Shown here: in pieces, positions 34,572 through 42,760 of the stretch
Layout of the letters: each line of letters opens with the position of its first letter
Position numbering within the stretch: position 1 is the stretch's first letter
Assembly (NCBI RefSeq): GCF_900249755.1
Contig: NZ_LT976854.1
Coordinates: 1,197,322 to 1,261,321 of the forward strand
Source of the DNA: Cupriavidus taiwanensis
Lineage (GTDB): Bacteria; Pseudomonadota; Gammaproteobacteria; Burkholderiales; Burkholderiaceae
DNA: 64,000 bases
Direction: 5' to 3'
Program-made: the position numbers and the translations under genes
Notes under the pieces: generated by a model
Seen by the model: the letters and a program-made list of their open reading frames with translations, nothing else
Told to the model about the DNA's origin: nothing
The model's database searches: none

Positions 34572-35483
34572 ATGCAAGCCACCGCACCCGCAACCATCAG
34601 CCCGCAAGCCTACCGCGAGCTGGAGCAGGCGCCCTTCCCGTTCTCCGTGCGCCGCTGCACGCCGACCATCGGCGCGGAAATCGAGGGCATCGATTTCCGC
34701 GAGGACCTGGACCACGACACCTACCTCTCGCTGCGCCGCGCGCTGCTGAAGTACAAGGTGCTGTTCTTCCGCAAGCAGGCCATCACGCCGGCCCAGCACG
34801 TTGCCGTGGCGCGGCGCTTCGGCGAGCTGGAAGTCCACCCGATGTTCAACAACCATCCGGAGCATCCGGAACTGGTGGTGTTCGGCCGCAACGACAAGAC
34901 CCGCGGCCGCGAGAACCTGTACCACTCCGATGTGTCGTGGCGCGAGATCCCGTCGATGGGCTCGATGCTGCGCTGCCTGGAGTGCCCGGAGGTGGGCGGC
35001 GACACCATCTGGGTCAACATGGCCGCGGCCTACGACAACCTGCCGCAGGAGATCAAGGACCGCATCGCCAGCCTCAGGGCCGTGCACGACGCCATGCCCG
35101 CATTCGGCGTGGCGCTTAGCGAGGAAAAGTACGCCGAGATGCGTGCCAAGTATCCGCCGATGGTGCACCCGGTGGTGCGCACCCATCCGGAAACCGGCGA
35201 GAAGATCCTGTTTATCAACGAGGCCTTCACCACGCATTTCGCCAACTTCACCAAGGAACAGCCGTATCGCTTCGGCTCCGACTTCCGCCCGGCCGAGCTG
35301 GACCTGCTGCAGTACCTGTACCGCCAGGCCGCCGCGCCCGAGTACCAGGTGCGGCTGCGCTGGCAAGCGGACACGATCGCGCTGTGGGACAACCGCTCGA
35401 CCCAGCACTACGCCGTGCAGGACTACTTCCCCGCGGTGCGCCACATGAACCGCGCCACCATCATCGGCGACCGTCCGGTCTGA
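34572..35483 (+). CDS. TauD/TfdA-family 2-oxoglutarate-dependent dioxygenase
   Basis: 303 residues. Fe(II) ligands: His118-x-Asp120 (NLYHSDVSW) and His279 (RSTQHYAVQDYF), with Arg290 or 294 to hold 2-oxoglutarate. The opening GAEIEGIDFREDLDHDT and YKVLFFRKQAITPAQHVAVA are family-typical. It hydroxylates a substrate, often at a carbon next to a sulfonate, ether or amine, so that it breaks. ATG with AAGGAGACC upstream; 39 bases after the GMC gene and 29 before the aldehyde dehydrogenase, one operon. Confidence 0.93.
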   Translation: MQATAPATISPQAYRELEQAPFPFSVRRCTPTIGAEIEGIDFREDLDHDTYLSLRRALLKYKVLFFRKQAITPAQHVAVARRFGELEVHPMFNNHPEHPELVVFGRNDKTRGRENLYHSDVSWREIPSMGSMLRCLECPEVGGDTIWVNMAAAYDNLPQEIKDRIASLRAVHDAMPAFGVALSEEKYAEMRAKYPPMVHPVVRTHPETGEKILFINEAFTTHFANFTKEQPYRFGSDFRPAELDLLQYLYRQAAAPEYQVRLRWQADTIALWDNRSTQHYAVQDYFPAVRHMNRATIIGDRPV

Positions 35484-35512
35484 CCGAACGCCAACCCATC
35501 GAGGCAACCGGC

Positions 35513-36934
35513 ATGCATAGCGTCGACAAGTTCTATATCAACGGCCAGTGGGTGCCGCCCGCAGCGGGCGCCACCCGGGCCGACATCATCGACCCGGCCA
35601 CCGAAGCGGTCGCGGGCACGCTCGCCATGGGCACCGCCGCGGACGTGGACCGCGCCGTGGCTGCAGCGCGCGCGGCCTTCCCGGCGTGGTCGGTGTCCAC
35701 CCGCGAAACCCGCATCGCGCTGCTCGAGCGCATCATCGCCGCCTACCAGGCGCGCATGGCCGACCTGGCGCAGGCGGTGCGCCAGGAGATCGGCGCACCC
35801 ATCACGCTGGCCACCAACCTGCAGGCGCCGATCGGGCTGGCGCAGCTGCAGGCCACGCTGCAGGCACTGCGCGACTTCGCCTTTGAAAGCCAGCGCGGCA
35901 AGAGCCATGTGCTGCGCGAAGCCATCGGCGTGGCCGCGCTGATCACGCCGTGGAACTGGCCGCTGAACCAGATCGCGGCCAAGGTGGCGCCGGCGCTGGC
36001 GGCCGGCTGCACCGTGGTGCTCAAGCCATCGGAGATCGCGCCGCTCGATGCGCGGATCTTTGCCGAGATCATGGATGCCGCCGGCACGCCGCCGGGGGTG
36101 TTCAACATGATCTTTGGCGAGGGCCGCGTGGTCGGCGCCGCGCTGTCGGCGCATCGCGAGGTCGACATGGTGTCGATCACCGGCTCGACCCGCGCCGGCG
36201 TCGAGGTGGCGATCAGCGCCGCCCCCACGGTCAAGCGCGTGGCGCAGGAACTGGGCGGCAAGTCGCCGCTGATCGTGCTGGACGACGCCGACCTGCAGGC
36301 CGCGGTGACCAGCGCGGTGGCGCAGTGTATGGTCAATTCGGGCCAGACCTGCGTGGCGCCCACGCGCGTGCTGGTGCCGCGTGCGCGCTACGAGGAAGCG
36401 GTGCAGATCGCGGCGGCGGTGGCCAATGCAGTGAAGGTCGGCGATCCGTCCGATCCGGAGACCAGGATGGGCCCGATTTCCAACCGCGGCCAGTATGACA
36501 AGGTGCAGCGGCTGATCGGCGTCGGCATCGAGGAAGGCGCGCGGCTTGCTGCCGGCGGCCCGGGCCGCCCCGACGGCCTGGCGCGCGGCTTCTATGCCCG
36601 CCCCACCGTCTTTGCCGATGTGCGCAACGACATGGCCATCGCGCGCGAGGAAATCTTCGGGCCGGTGCTGTGCCTGTTGCCGTACGACACCGAAGAAGAA
36701 GCCGTGGCGATCGCCAACGACACCGACTTCGGCCTGGCCGCCTATGTGGCCTCGTCCGACCCGGCGCGTGCGCGCAGGCTGGCAGCGCGGTTGCGCGCCG
36801 GCAGCGTGCGCATCAATGGCGCGATGATGGACCTCGCCGCGCCGTTCGGCGGCTACAAGACGTCAGGCAACGGCCGCGAGTATGGCCCCGAAGGCATCGC
36901 CGAGTTCCTCGAGACCAAGACCGTGACCGGCTGA
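35513..36934 (+). CDS. NAD(P)-dependent aldehyde dehydrogenase
   Basis: 473 residues, normal ALDH length. Catalytic Cys in NSGQTCVAPTRVLVPR, general-base Glu in QELGGKSPLIVLDDAD, the cofactor-binding ITPWNWPLNQIAAKVAPALA, and the ALDH end EEIFGPVLCLLPYDTEEEAV. The ATG at 35513 is preceded by the Shine-Dalgarno-like GAGGCAACC. Last gene of the GMC-TauD-ALDH operon and followed by a strong hairpin; it would oxidise the aldehyde made by the GMC enzyme or released by the dioxygenase. Confidence 0.92.
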   Translation: MHSVDKFYINGQWVPPAAGATRADIIDPATEAVAGTLAMGTAADVDRAVAAARAAFPAWSVSTRETRIALLERIIAAYQARMADLAQAVRQEIGAPITLATNLQAPIGLAQLQATLQALRDFAFESQRGKSHVLREAIGVAALITPWNWPLNQIAAKVAPALAAGCTVVLKPSEIAPLDARIFAEIMDAAGTPPGVFNMIFGEGRVVGAALSAHREVDMVSITGSTRAGVEVAISAAPTVKRVAQELGGKSPLIVLDDADLQAAVTSAVAQCMVNSGQTCVAPTRVLVPRARYEEAVQIAAAVANAVKVGDPSDPETRMGPISNRGQYDKVQRLIGVGIEEGARLAAGGPGRPDGLARGFYARPTVFADVRNDMAIAREEIFGPVLCLLPYDTEEEAVAIANDTDFGLAAYVASSDPARARRLAARLRAGSVRINGAMMDLAAPFGGYKTSGNGREYGPEGIAEFLETKTVTG

Positions 36935-36955
36935 ACCCGCTCCGCCTGGCCACGC

Positions 36956-36994
36956 ACCGCCCGGCCGCCAGCGCCCTGCTGGCCGCCGGGCGGT
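36956..36994 (+). terminator. strong stem-loop after the aldehyde dehydrogenase gene
   Basis: 17-bp stem with one mismatch: ACCGCCCGGCCGCCAGC, 5-base loop, GCTGGCCGCCGGGCGGT, followed by GTCGTTT. It stands 22 bases after the ALDH stop, so it is the probable end of the operon that starts at 32862. Confidence 0.6.
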
Positions 36995-37129
36995 GTCGTT
37001 TGTGCGGCGCATGCGCACGCGCTGCCGCGCTTGTCTGACATCCGCAGGCGGCGGCGTCCGACAGCCACGGGCGGCCGGCACGCTCTATCTTCGAGGGTAG
37101 CGCCAGGCCTTTTGCCGAAGCGCCCGGCT

Positions 37130-38344
37130 ATGTCGACCGTTCCCGATCCCAGCGCCCCGAGGCTGTCGCCCGCGCAGCCCGTCCCCCGACTCGCAGACGA
37201 TGGCCACCCCGCGGGGGCCAGCGCCGAACCGTCCGCGCCCGCGCCGGCGCTGCTGACCGACGTCGCCGTCGCCGGTGCGCTGCATCGCGCCAGCACCGCG
37301 CTGATGGTGCTGGCGGTGCTGTTCTCGCTGTACGCCGTGCATGTGGCGCGCGACTTCCTGGTGCCGGTGGTGATCGCGGTGGTGATGGCCTACCTGCTCG
37401 ACCCGCTGGTGTGCGCGCTGCAGCGGCTGGGGCTGCCGCGCGCGCCGGCCAGCACCATCGTGCTGCTGGCGCTGATCGCCGCTCTGCTCAGCGGCGCCTA
37501 CCTGCTGCAGGGCCAGGTCGAGTCGATGGTCAACAGCCTGCCGGAAGTGGCCGGCAAGCTGTCGCGTTCCGTCGGTGCGCTGCTCAGCGGCGACGATTCG
37601 ATGTGGCAGAAGATCCGCCGCGCCGCCACCGTGCTCAGCGGCGCCGGCCAGCCGCCGCCGGCGCGCGGCACCCAGGTGGTGGTGGAACAGTCGGCGGGCC
37701 AGATCAACAACATGCTGCTGGCGGGCTCGGTCAGCGTCTTCACCATGGCGGCGCAGGCGGTGGTGGTGGTGTTCCTGCTGTATTTCCTGATGCTGGCGGG
37801 CGATACCTTCAAGCGCAAGTTCATCAAGATGGTGGGCACCACGATCTCGGAGAAGAAGATCAGCGTGCACATGCTGGACGAGGTCAACCGCTCGATCCGC
37901 CGCTATATGGGCATGCTGGTGGTGACCAACGCCGGCCTGGGGGTCTGCACCTGGCTGCTGCTGAAATGGCTTGGCGTCGACAACGCCGGCAGCTGGTCGA
38001 TCGCGGCGGCGGCACTGCACCTGGTGCCTTACTTCGGCGCGCTGGCGATTGCCGTGTGCCTGGGCGTGGTGACGTTCATGCAGTTCGGCACGCTCGGCAT
38101 GGCCGCCGCGGCCGCCGGCGGGTCATTGCTGATCGCGACGCTGATCGGCTCGGTCATCACCACCTGGATGACCGGCCGCATGGCGCGCATGAACGCCGTG
38201 GCGGTGTTCGTGGCACTGCTGCTGTTCACGTGGCTGTGGGGCGTGTGGGGGATGCTGCTCGCGATTCCGCTGATCACCATCGCCAAGGTGGTGGCGGATC
38301 ACATTGAAGGCATGGAAGTGGTGGCCGAGTTCCTTGGCGAGTAA
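37130..38344 (+). CDS. AI-2E/PerM-family membrane transporter
   Basis: 404 residues. After ~55 polar residues come seven to eight membrane segments with a soluble insert after the second pair. Family features: DFLVPVVIAVVMAYLLDPLV, FLLYFLMLAGDTFKRKFIKM, and LVPYFGALAIAVCLGVVTFM. Members range from an AI-2 exporter to Na+/H+ antiporters, so the function here is open. The ATG at 37130 is chosen because the frame upstream looks non-coding. No operon partner: the next gene is 107 bases on. Confidence 0.85.
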   Translation: MSTVPDPSAPRLSPAQPVPRLADDGHPAGASAEPSAPAPALLTDVAVAGALHRASTALMVLAVLFSLYAVHVARDFLVPVVIAVVMAYLLDPLVCALQRLGLPRAPASTIVLLALIAALLSGAYLLQGQVESMVNSLPEVAGKLSRSVGALLSGDDSMWQKIRRAATVLSGAGQPPPARGTQVVVEQSAGQINNMLLAGSVSVFTMAAQAVVVVFLLYFLMLAGDTFKRKFIKMVGTTISEKKISVHMLDEVNRSIRRYMGMLVVTNAGLGVCTWLLLKWLGVDNAGSWSIAAAALHLVPYFGALAIAVCLGVVTFMQFGTLGMAAAAAGGSLLIATLIGSVITTWMTGRMARMNAVAVFVALLLFTWLWGVWGMLLAIPLITIAKVVADHIEGMEVVAEFLGE

Positions 38345-38451
38345 CGTGCGTTCGCGCACCTGTCGCAGCGCAACGGCGCCGCTATACTGAACCTGCGAAT
38401 GCTGCACCACAGCATTACGGGGCACGGCGATTCGCGCGGAGGAAAACCACC

Positions 38452-38667
38452 ATGTCTCTATGCGACCTGTGCGAGTCGCAGCTGGACCGCCCCGGCCATA
38501 TGCCGCCGCATCCGCGGCTGGCGATATCGGCGACGCTGCGCATGGCGAGCGGCCAGAATGCCTTCGTGTACCGCTGCGGCCACTGCGGCGAGACACTGCT
38601 GCTCGCGTCCGACGACGGCGAAGCGCCCGACCGCTGGACGCGCCTGGACGCCGACGGCTGGCGCTGA
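38452..38667 (+). CDS. small zinc-ribbon-like protein
   Basis: 71 residues with two CxxC pairs, CDLC (4-7) and CGHC (42-45), in the pattern of a zinc ribbon, and a hydrophobic NAFVYRCG strand between. GGAGG is seven bases before the ATG. Cytosolic, function unknown; nucleic-acid or protein binding is possible. Confidence 0.7.
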   Translation: MSLCDLCESQLDRPGHMPPHPRLAISATLRMASGQNAFVYRCGHCGETLLLASDDGEAPDRWTRLDADGWR

Positions 38668-38746
38668 TCCGCCGTCACGGCGCGGCTGCTGCCGCCTTGA
38701 TCCCGCGCAAGATCGGGCACCGGCTGCGTCGACATAATGGGCCATC

Positions 38747-38959
38747 ATGGCCAAGAAATTTCCCCTCTACCCCAGCCATCCCGAGCGCATCTGCTGGGGC
38801 TGCGACAAATACTGCCCGGTCGATGCCATGCGCTGCGGCAATGGCTCCAGCCGCACCCAGCATCCCATCGAACTGCTGGGCGATGACTGGCTCGAATGCG
38901 GCGACTGGGGCATCGAGGTGCCGGCCGCCAGGGCACCTTCCGGGACCACCCCCAGGTAG
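38747..38959 (+). CDS. DUF3079 protein
   Basis: 70 residues starting AKKFPLYPSHPERICWGCDK, the recognisable DUF3079 opening, with four cysteines (CWGCDKYC, RCGNG) and WLECGDWGIEVP near the end, possibly a metal site. Function unknown. Short upstream gap (79 bases) to the zinc-ribbon gene; 72 bases before gabD. Confidence 0.8.
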   Translation: MAKKFPLYPSHPERICWGCDKYCPVDAMRCGNGSSRTQHPIELLGDDWLECGDWGIEVPAARAPSGTTPR

Positions 38960-39031
38960 CAGGATTACAATCGTTGTCTCCGGCTTAACGATAAAACCCC
39001 GGCACCACAGCCGGCATACACCGAGACAACC

Positions 39032-40480
39032 ATGCTGAACCTCCAGGACTCCTCGCTGCTGCGGCAGCAGTGCTTGATCGACGGCCGCTGGATCGATGGC
39101 GAGCGCCGCATCGACGTGACCAACCCCGCCACCGGCGAGCGCGTCGGCCAGGTGCCGCAGCTGGGCGCCGACGAAACCCGCCAGGCCATCGAGGCCGCCA
39201 ATCGCGCGCTGCCGGCGTGGCGCGCGCGCACCGCCAAGGAACGCTCGGCGCTGCTGCGCAAATGGTTCGAGCTGATCATGGCGAACCAGGAAGACCTGGC
39301 CCGCATCATGACCGCGGAGCAAGGCAAGCCCATTGCCGAGGCGCGCGGCGAGATCGCCTACGCGGCCTCGTTCATCGAATGGTTTGCCGAGGAAGGCAAG
39401 CGGGTCTATGGCGATACCATCCCCGCCCCGGTCAGCAACCAGCGCATCGTGGTAACGAAGGAACCGGTCGGGGTCTGCGCCGCGATCACGCCGTGGAATT
39501 TCCCCGCCGCCATGATCACCCGCAAGGCGGGCCCGGCGCTGGCGGTCGGCTGCACCATGGTGCTCAAACCCGCCTCGCAGACGCCGCTGACGGCGCTGGC
39601 GCTGGTGGCGCTGGCCGAGCGCGCCGGCATCCCTGCCGGGGTGCTGTCGGTAGTGACCGGCTCGGCCAGCGCGATCGGCGGCGAGATGAGCAGCAACCCG
39701 CTGGTGCGCAAGCTGACCTTCACCGGCTCGACCGAAGTCGGACGCCAGCTGATGGCGCAGACCGCCGCCACCATCAAGAAGGTGTCGATGGAACTGGGCG
39801 GCAACGCGCCCTTTATCGTGTTCGACGATGCCGACCTCGACGCCGCCGTCGAAGGCGCGATCGTCTCCAAATACCGCAACGCCGGCCAGACCTGCGTCTG
39901 CGCCAACCGCATCTACGTGCAGTCCGGCGTGTACGAGGCGTTCGCGCAGAAGCTGGTGGCGGCGGTGGCGGCGCTTAAGGTGGGCAACGGCATGGACGAC
40001 GGCGTGCGCATCGGCCCGCTGATCGACGACAAGGCGGTGGCCAAGGTGGAAGAGCATATCGCCGACGCACTCGGCAAGGGCGCCCGCCTGCTGCAGGGCG
40101 GCCAGCGCCACGCGCTCGGGCATTCCTTCTTCCAGCCGACCGTGCTGGCGGACGTTGCGCCCGGCATGCTGGTCGCGCGCGAGGAAACCTTCGGCCCGCT
40201 GGCGCCGCTGTTCCGCTTCGACACCGAGGACGACGTGGTCGCCATGGCCAACGATACCGAGTTCGGCCTGGCCAGCTACTTCTATGCGCGCGACCTGGGC
40301 CGGGTCTGGCGCGTCTCGGAACGGCTGGAGTACGGCATGGTCGGTGTCAACACCGGCCTGATCTCGAACGAGGTCGCGCCGTTCGGCGGCGTCAAGCAAT
40401 CGGGCGTCGGCCGCGAGGGCTCGCATTACGGCATCGACGATTACCTGGTGATCAAGTACACCTGCATGGCCGGCATCTGA
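39032..40480 (+). CDS. gabD: NAD(P)-dependent succinate-semialdehyde dehydrogenase
   Basis: 482 residues. GabD marks: MTAEQGKPIAEARGEIAYAA, SFIEWFAEEGKRVYGDTIP, KPASQTPLTALALVALAERA, general-base Glu in MELGGNAPFIVFDDADLD, catalytic Cys in NAGQTCVCANRIYVQSGVYE. The end GGVKQSGVGREGSHYGIDDY is typical. It oxidises succinate semialdehyde to succinate, linking GABA or other C4 breakdown to the TCA cycle. No gabT aminotransferase is adjacent, so it stands alone here. Its stop is 12 bases from the convergent unknown gene. Confidence 0.95.
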   Translation: MLNLQDSSLLRQQCLIDGRWIDGERRIDVTNPATGERVGQVPQLGADETRQAIEAANRALPAWRARTAKERSALLRKWFELIMANQEDLARIMTAEQGKPIAEARGEIAYAASFIEWFAEEGKRVYGDTIPAPVSNQRIVVTKEPVGVCAAITPWNFPAAMITRKAGPALAVGCTMVLKPASQTPLTALALVALAERAGIPAGVLSVVTGSASAIGGEMSSNPLVRKLTFTGSTEVGRQLMAQTAATIKKVSMELGGNAPFIVFDDADLDAAVEGAIVSKYRNAGQTCVCANRIYVQSGVYEAFAQKLVAAVAALKVGNGMDDGVRIGPLIDDKAVAKVEEHIADALGKGARLLQGGQRHALGHSFFQPTVLADVAPGMLVAREETFGPLAPLFRFDTEDDVVAMANDTEFGLASYFYARDLGRVWRVSERLEYGMVGVNTGLISNEVAPFGGVKQSGVGREGSHYGIDDYLVIKYTCMAGI

Positions 40481-40492
40481 TCCAGAGGTCCC

Positions 40493-41335
40493 TCAGCCCG
40501 CCGTGCCGACGGCGGGCCGGGGGCCGGGCTGCGGCGGCGCCAGCCGGCAGCTGTCCCGAAAGCGCGCGATCTGGTCGTGCACCTGCTGCATCTGTTCGAT
40601 CTGGTAACTGGCCCGCGCCCGGCTGTAGCGGGTGCCGAGTTCATACAGCGCCCCGTCGGCAGCGCGCGACAGCCCTTCGAGCGCCTGCGCCAGCGCGCGT
40701 CCCTCCACGCTGCGGTGCCGCCGCAGGCGCCAGGACAGCGCCTCCTGGCCCTGGTCCAGCAGGTTCTGCTGCAGGTAGCCGAGCCGCTCGGCAAGGCCCT
40801 GCGCGTCCTGGAGCACCGACAGGTAGGCGCACACGACCGCGAGCCGCCGGTGCATCTCGCCGCCGGACAGCAGCCCGCGCGCGCAATCCCCCCAGTCCTG
40901 CGCCTCGGGCGCTGGCTCCTGCCCGCCGCACTCCCCCGCATAGACCGCCAGCGGCAGCACCGACACCGTCAGCCCCGGCGGCAGCACGCTGGTGAAGCGG
41001 CTGGCGATGGCCTGCTGCAGCGTGCGGTCGAGCGCGCAGCACGCCTGGATGCCGGCGTCGACATAGAAGTCCAGCGCCGGCTGCCGGCCCTGGCCCGCCG
41101 AGACCACCGAGACCACCGCCCGCACCGGCGGGTGTCCCGCCATGGCCAGTGTTTCCAGTCCGGCTTCGATGCAGCACTGCTCGGCGGCCTCGGCGCCGAG
41201 GGCCTGGACGATGTCCTGCATCTGCAGCGTACCGGCGATCTCGGTGCGCTCGACCTGGGGCAGCCAACCGCCGCGGCGGTCTGCGGCCATGGTCATCCGC
41301 TTCAGCTCGACATGCGTCATCGCATTGCCCGTCAT
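40493..41335 (-). CDS. unknown protein in the FNR-FlhD operon
   Basis: 280 residues, no recognised family. The ATG at 41335 has GGAGGG five bases upstream, which is better than the ATG at 41359. Predicted mainly helical, with a Cys-containing segment (AAEQCCIEAGLETLAMA, IQACCALDRTLQQAIA) and a long helical stretch near the end (HRRLAVVCAYLSVLQDAQGL and RARASYQIEQMQQVHDQIAR). No signal peptide or clear membrane segment. It takes the place where flhC lies in canonical flhDC operons, 27 bases after the FlhD-like gene, but I see no FlhC-like zinc site. It may be the partner of the FlhD homologue. Confidence 0.7.
   Translation of the reverse strand: MTGNAMTHVELKRMTMAADRRGGWLPQVERTEIAGTLQMQDIVQALGAEAAEQCCIEAGLETLAMAGHPPVRAVVSVVSAGQGRQPALDFYVDAGIQACCALDRTLQQAIASRFTSVLPPGLTVSVLPLAVYAGECGGQEPAPEAQDWGDCARGLLSGGEMHRRLAVVCAYLSVLQDAQGLAERLGYLQQNLLDQGQEALSWRLRRHRSVEGRALAQALEGLSRAADGALYELGTRYSRARASYQIEQMQQVHDQIARFRDSCRLAPPQPGPRPAVGTAG
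40496..40517. terminator. stem-loop at the convergent ends of gabD and the unknown gene
   Basis: GCCCGCCGT-GCCG-ACGGCGGGC, a perfect 9-bp stem that overlaps the last codons of the unknown gene and follows the gabD stop by 15 bases. A terminator for gabD is possible; no U-tract. Confidence 0.35.
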
Positions 41336-41362
41336 ATACCCTCCGATTGCAGAAGTCATGTA

Positions 41363-41716
41363 TCAATCGCACCGCGATGCCATCACGATGGCGGCATGCA
41401 TGCCTTGCAGCGCGTGCGGCGGCTCGGCCCCGGTCAGCGAGGCCACCAGCAGGCTGTCCTCCAGCCGGAAGCGGTACCTCACCTGCCCGCAGCGCGCCAG
41501 CGCCACGACCTGCGGCGCGGTCAGCGCGGCCAGCAGGCGGCCCGCTTCGCGGTCAAGGCCGAGCCGGAACAGCGCCTCGGCCTCGTTCTCGCGCATCAGC
41601 CGCTGTACCAGCAGCAGGTAGGACAGGTTCAGCGCCTCGACCTGCCGCAGGCTGTCCGCGTCCGGTTGCCGGTGCAAGTCCGAAGCGCATGCGCCGGCTG
41701 GACTGGCGGGTTCCAT
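41363..41716 (-). CDS. FlhD-family transcriptional regulator, orphan
   Basis: 117 residues, the length of FlhD. It shows the FlhD core plainly: LNLSYLLLVQRLMRENEAEA, LFRLGLDREAGRLLAALTAP, QVVALARCGQVRYRF, and the tail LQGMHAAIVMASR, which parallels E. coli LQQIHTGIMLSTR. FlhD normally forms a complex with FlhC to activate flagellar genes; no flhC or other flagellar gene is in this window. The ATG is one base after the FNR stop, so it is translated with the FNR regulator. Function outside motility, tied to oxygen control, is likely. Confidence 0.85.
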   Translation of the reverse strand: MEPASPAGACASDLHRQPDADSLRQVEALNLSYLLLVQRLMRENEAEALFRLGLDREAGRLLAALTAPQVVALARCGQVRYRFRLEDSLLVASLTGAEPPHALQGMHAAIVMASRCD

Positions 41717-41717
41717 G

Positions 41718-42515
41718 TCAGCCCTGCGCCTGTGCCGATGCGCCGCCGGCCACGGGCCAGCGCGGCGCCGGCGCGTTGGCAAGGATCATCGGGCGCGCGG
41801 CAATGGCCCGCAGCGCGGGCTTGTCGAGCAGCGTGATGGTGCGGTGCCGTACCGTGATCAGGCCGCATTCCGCCAGCCGCGAGAACTGCCGGCTGACCGT
41901 TTCCAGCGTCAGGCCGACATAGCTGCCGATTTCCTCGCGGCTCATGCGCAGGACGAAGGCCGACGAGGAAAAGCCGCGCAACGCGAAGCTGTCGGCCAGC
42001 CACAGCAGGAAGGTCACCAGCCGTTCTTCGGCGGTCATCAGCGCCAGCATGGTCTGCACCGCCCGCGCGCGCTGCAGCTGGCCGTCCAGCGCCAGCAGCA
42101 ACTGCCTGCCGAGCGGCGCAAGCGTGGCCGCGGCCAGGCGCAGCGTGTCCGCGCTGAACAGGCACAGCTTGGTGTCTTCGAGCGCGGTGGCGTACGACGC
42201 ATAGCGCGGGCGCACCAGGCTGTCCAGCCCGACCATGTCGCCGGGAAAGTGGAAGGCGACCACCTGGGTGCGTCCGTCTTCGGTGGTGACATGGGTTTTG
42301 ATCGACCCGACCCGGATGGCATAGACCGATGTCACGGGATCGCCCATCAGGTACAGGAACTCGCCCTTGCGCAGGCGGACCATGCGCTGGGACGCTTCGG
42401 TGCCGGCCGCGCCGCGTCCGCCCGGCGCGCAGTCCGGGCAGGCGCCGGCCATCTGGCAGCAGGTGCTGCACGGCATGGCTTCGCGCTGCGGCAGGCGATC
42501 ATCGGACTGTGTCAT
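41718..42515 (-). CDS. Crp/FNR-family oxygen-type regulator
   Basis: 265 residues. An N-terminal Cys cluster (Cys16, 19, 20, 26, 29: CSTCCQMAGACPDC) and Cys118 (LCLF) fit an oxygen-sensing [4Fe-4S] site like FNR, though the spacing is not exactly that of E. coli FNR. cNMP-type barrel with HFPGDMVGLDSL, dimer helix, HTH EIGSYVGLTLETVSRQFSRL with the FNR-type E..SR recognition residues. It controls the switch to low oxygen. First gene of an operon with the FlhD homologue and an unknown protein. An 11-bp tandem repeat lies just upstream. Confidence 0.9.
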   Translation of the reverse strand: MTQSDDRLPQREAMPCSTCCQMAGACPDCAPGGRGAAGTEASQRMVRLRKGEFLYLMGDPVTSVYAIRVGSIKTHVTTEDGRTQVVAFHFPGDMVGLDSLVRPRYASYATALEDTKLCLFSADTLRLAAATLAPLGRQLLLALDGQLQRARAVQTMLALMTAEERLVTFLLWLADSFALRGFSSSAFVLRMSREEIGSYVGLTLETVSRQFSRLAECGLITVRHRTITLLDKPALRAIAARPMILANAPAPRWPVAGGASAQAQG

Positions 42516-42520
42516 CGGCG

Positions 42521-42564
42521 CTGTGGGACGGCTGTGGGACGGCTGCGGGACGGCTGCGGGACCG
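42521..42564. repeat. 11-bp tandem repeat, ~3.9 copies
   Basis: CTGTGGGACGG twice, then CTGCGGGACGG and a partial fourth copy, starting six bases from the FNR start codon and running upstream through the leader. On the mRNA it reads as CCGTCCC units. It may affect translation or be a slippage-prone tract; the unit length (11) shows it is not coding. Confidence 0.75.
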
Positions 42565-42760
42565 GAGACCCGGGGAACCTCGTGCGTCCATTCTAGGGAG
42601 CCGCCCCGGCCGGACAATCCGTACATTCTGATTCTCGGCAGGGAAGCGTCTGAGCTTGGCTTGCGCCGGAGCGCCGGGGACGTCCGTGCAGCACTTGACG
42701 GGCCGCGCGGGTGCCAGCCAGGCACAAGCAGGGGTATCCTTACCGCACGATCAGGACAGG

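Noticed and set aside
32772..35507. A 911-codon minus-strand frame opposite the GMC and TauD genes
   Set aside because: Composition like random reverse complement of GC-rich genes; it would cover two genes with full family motifs.
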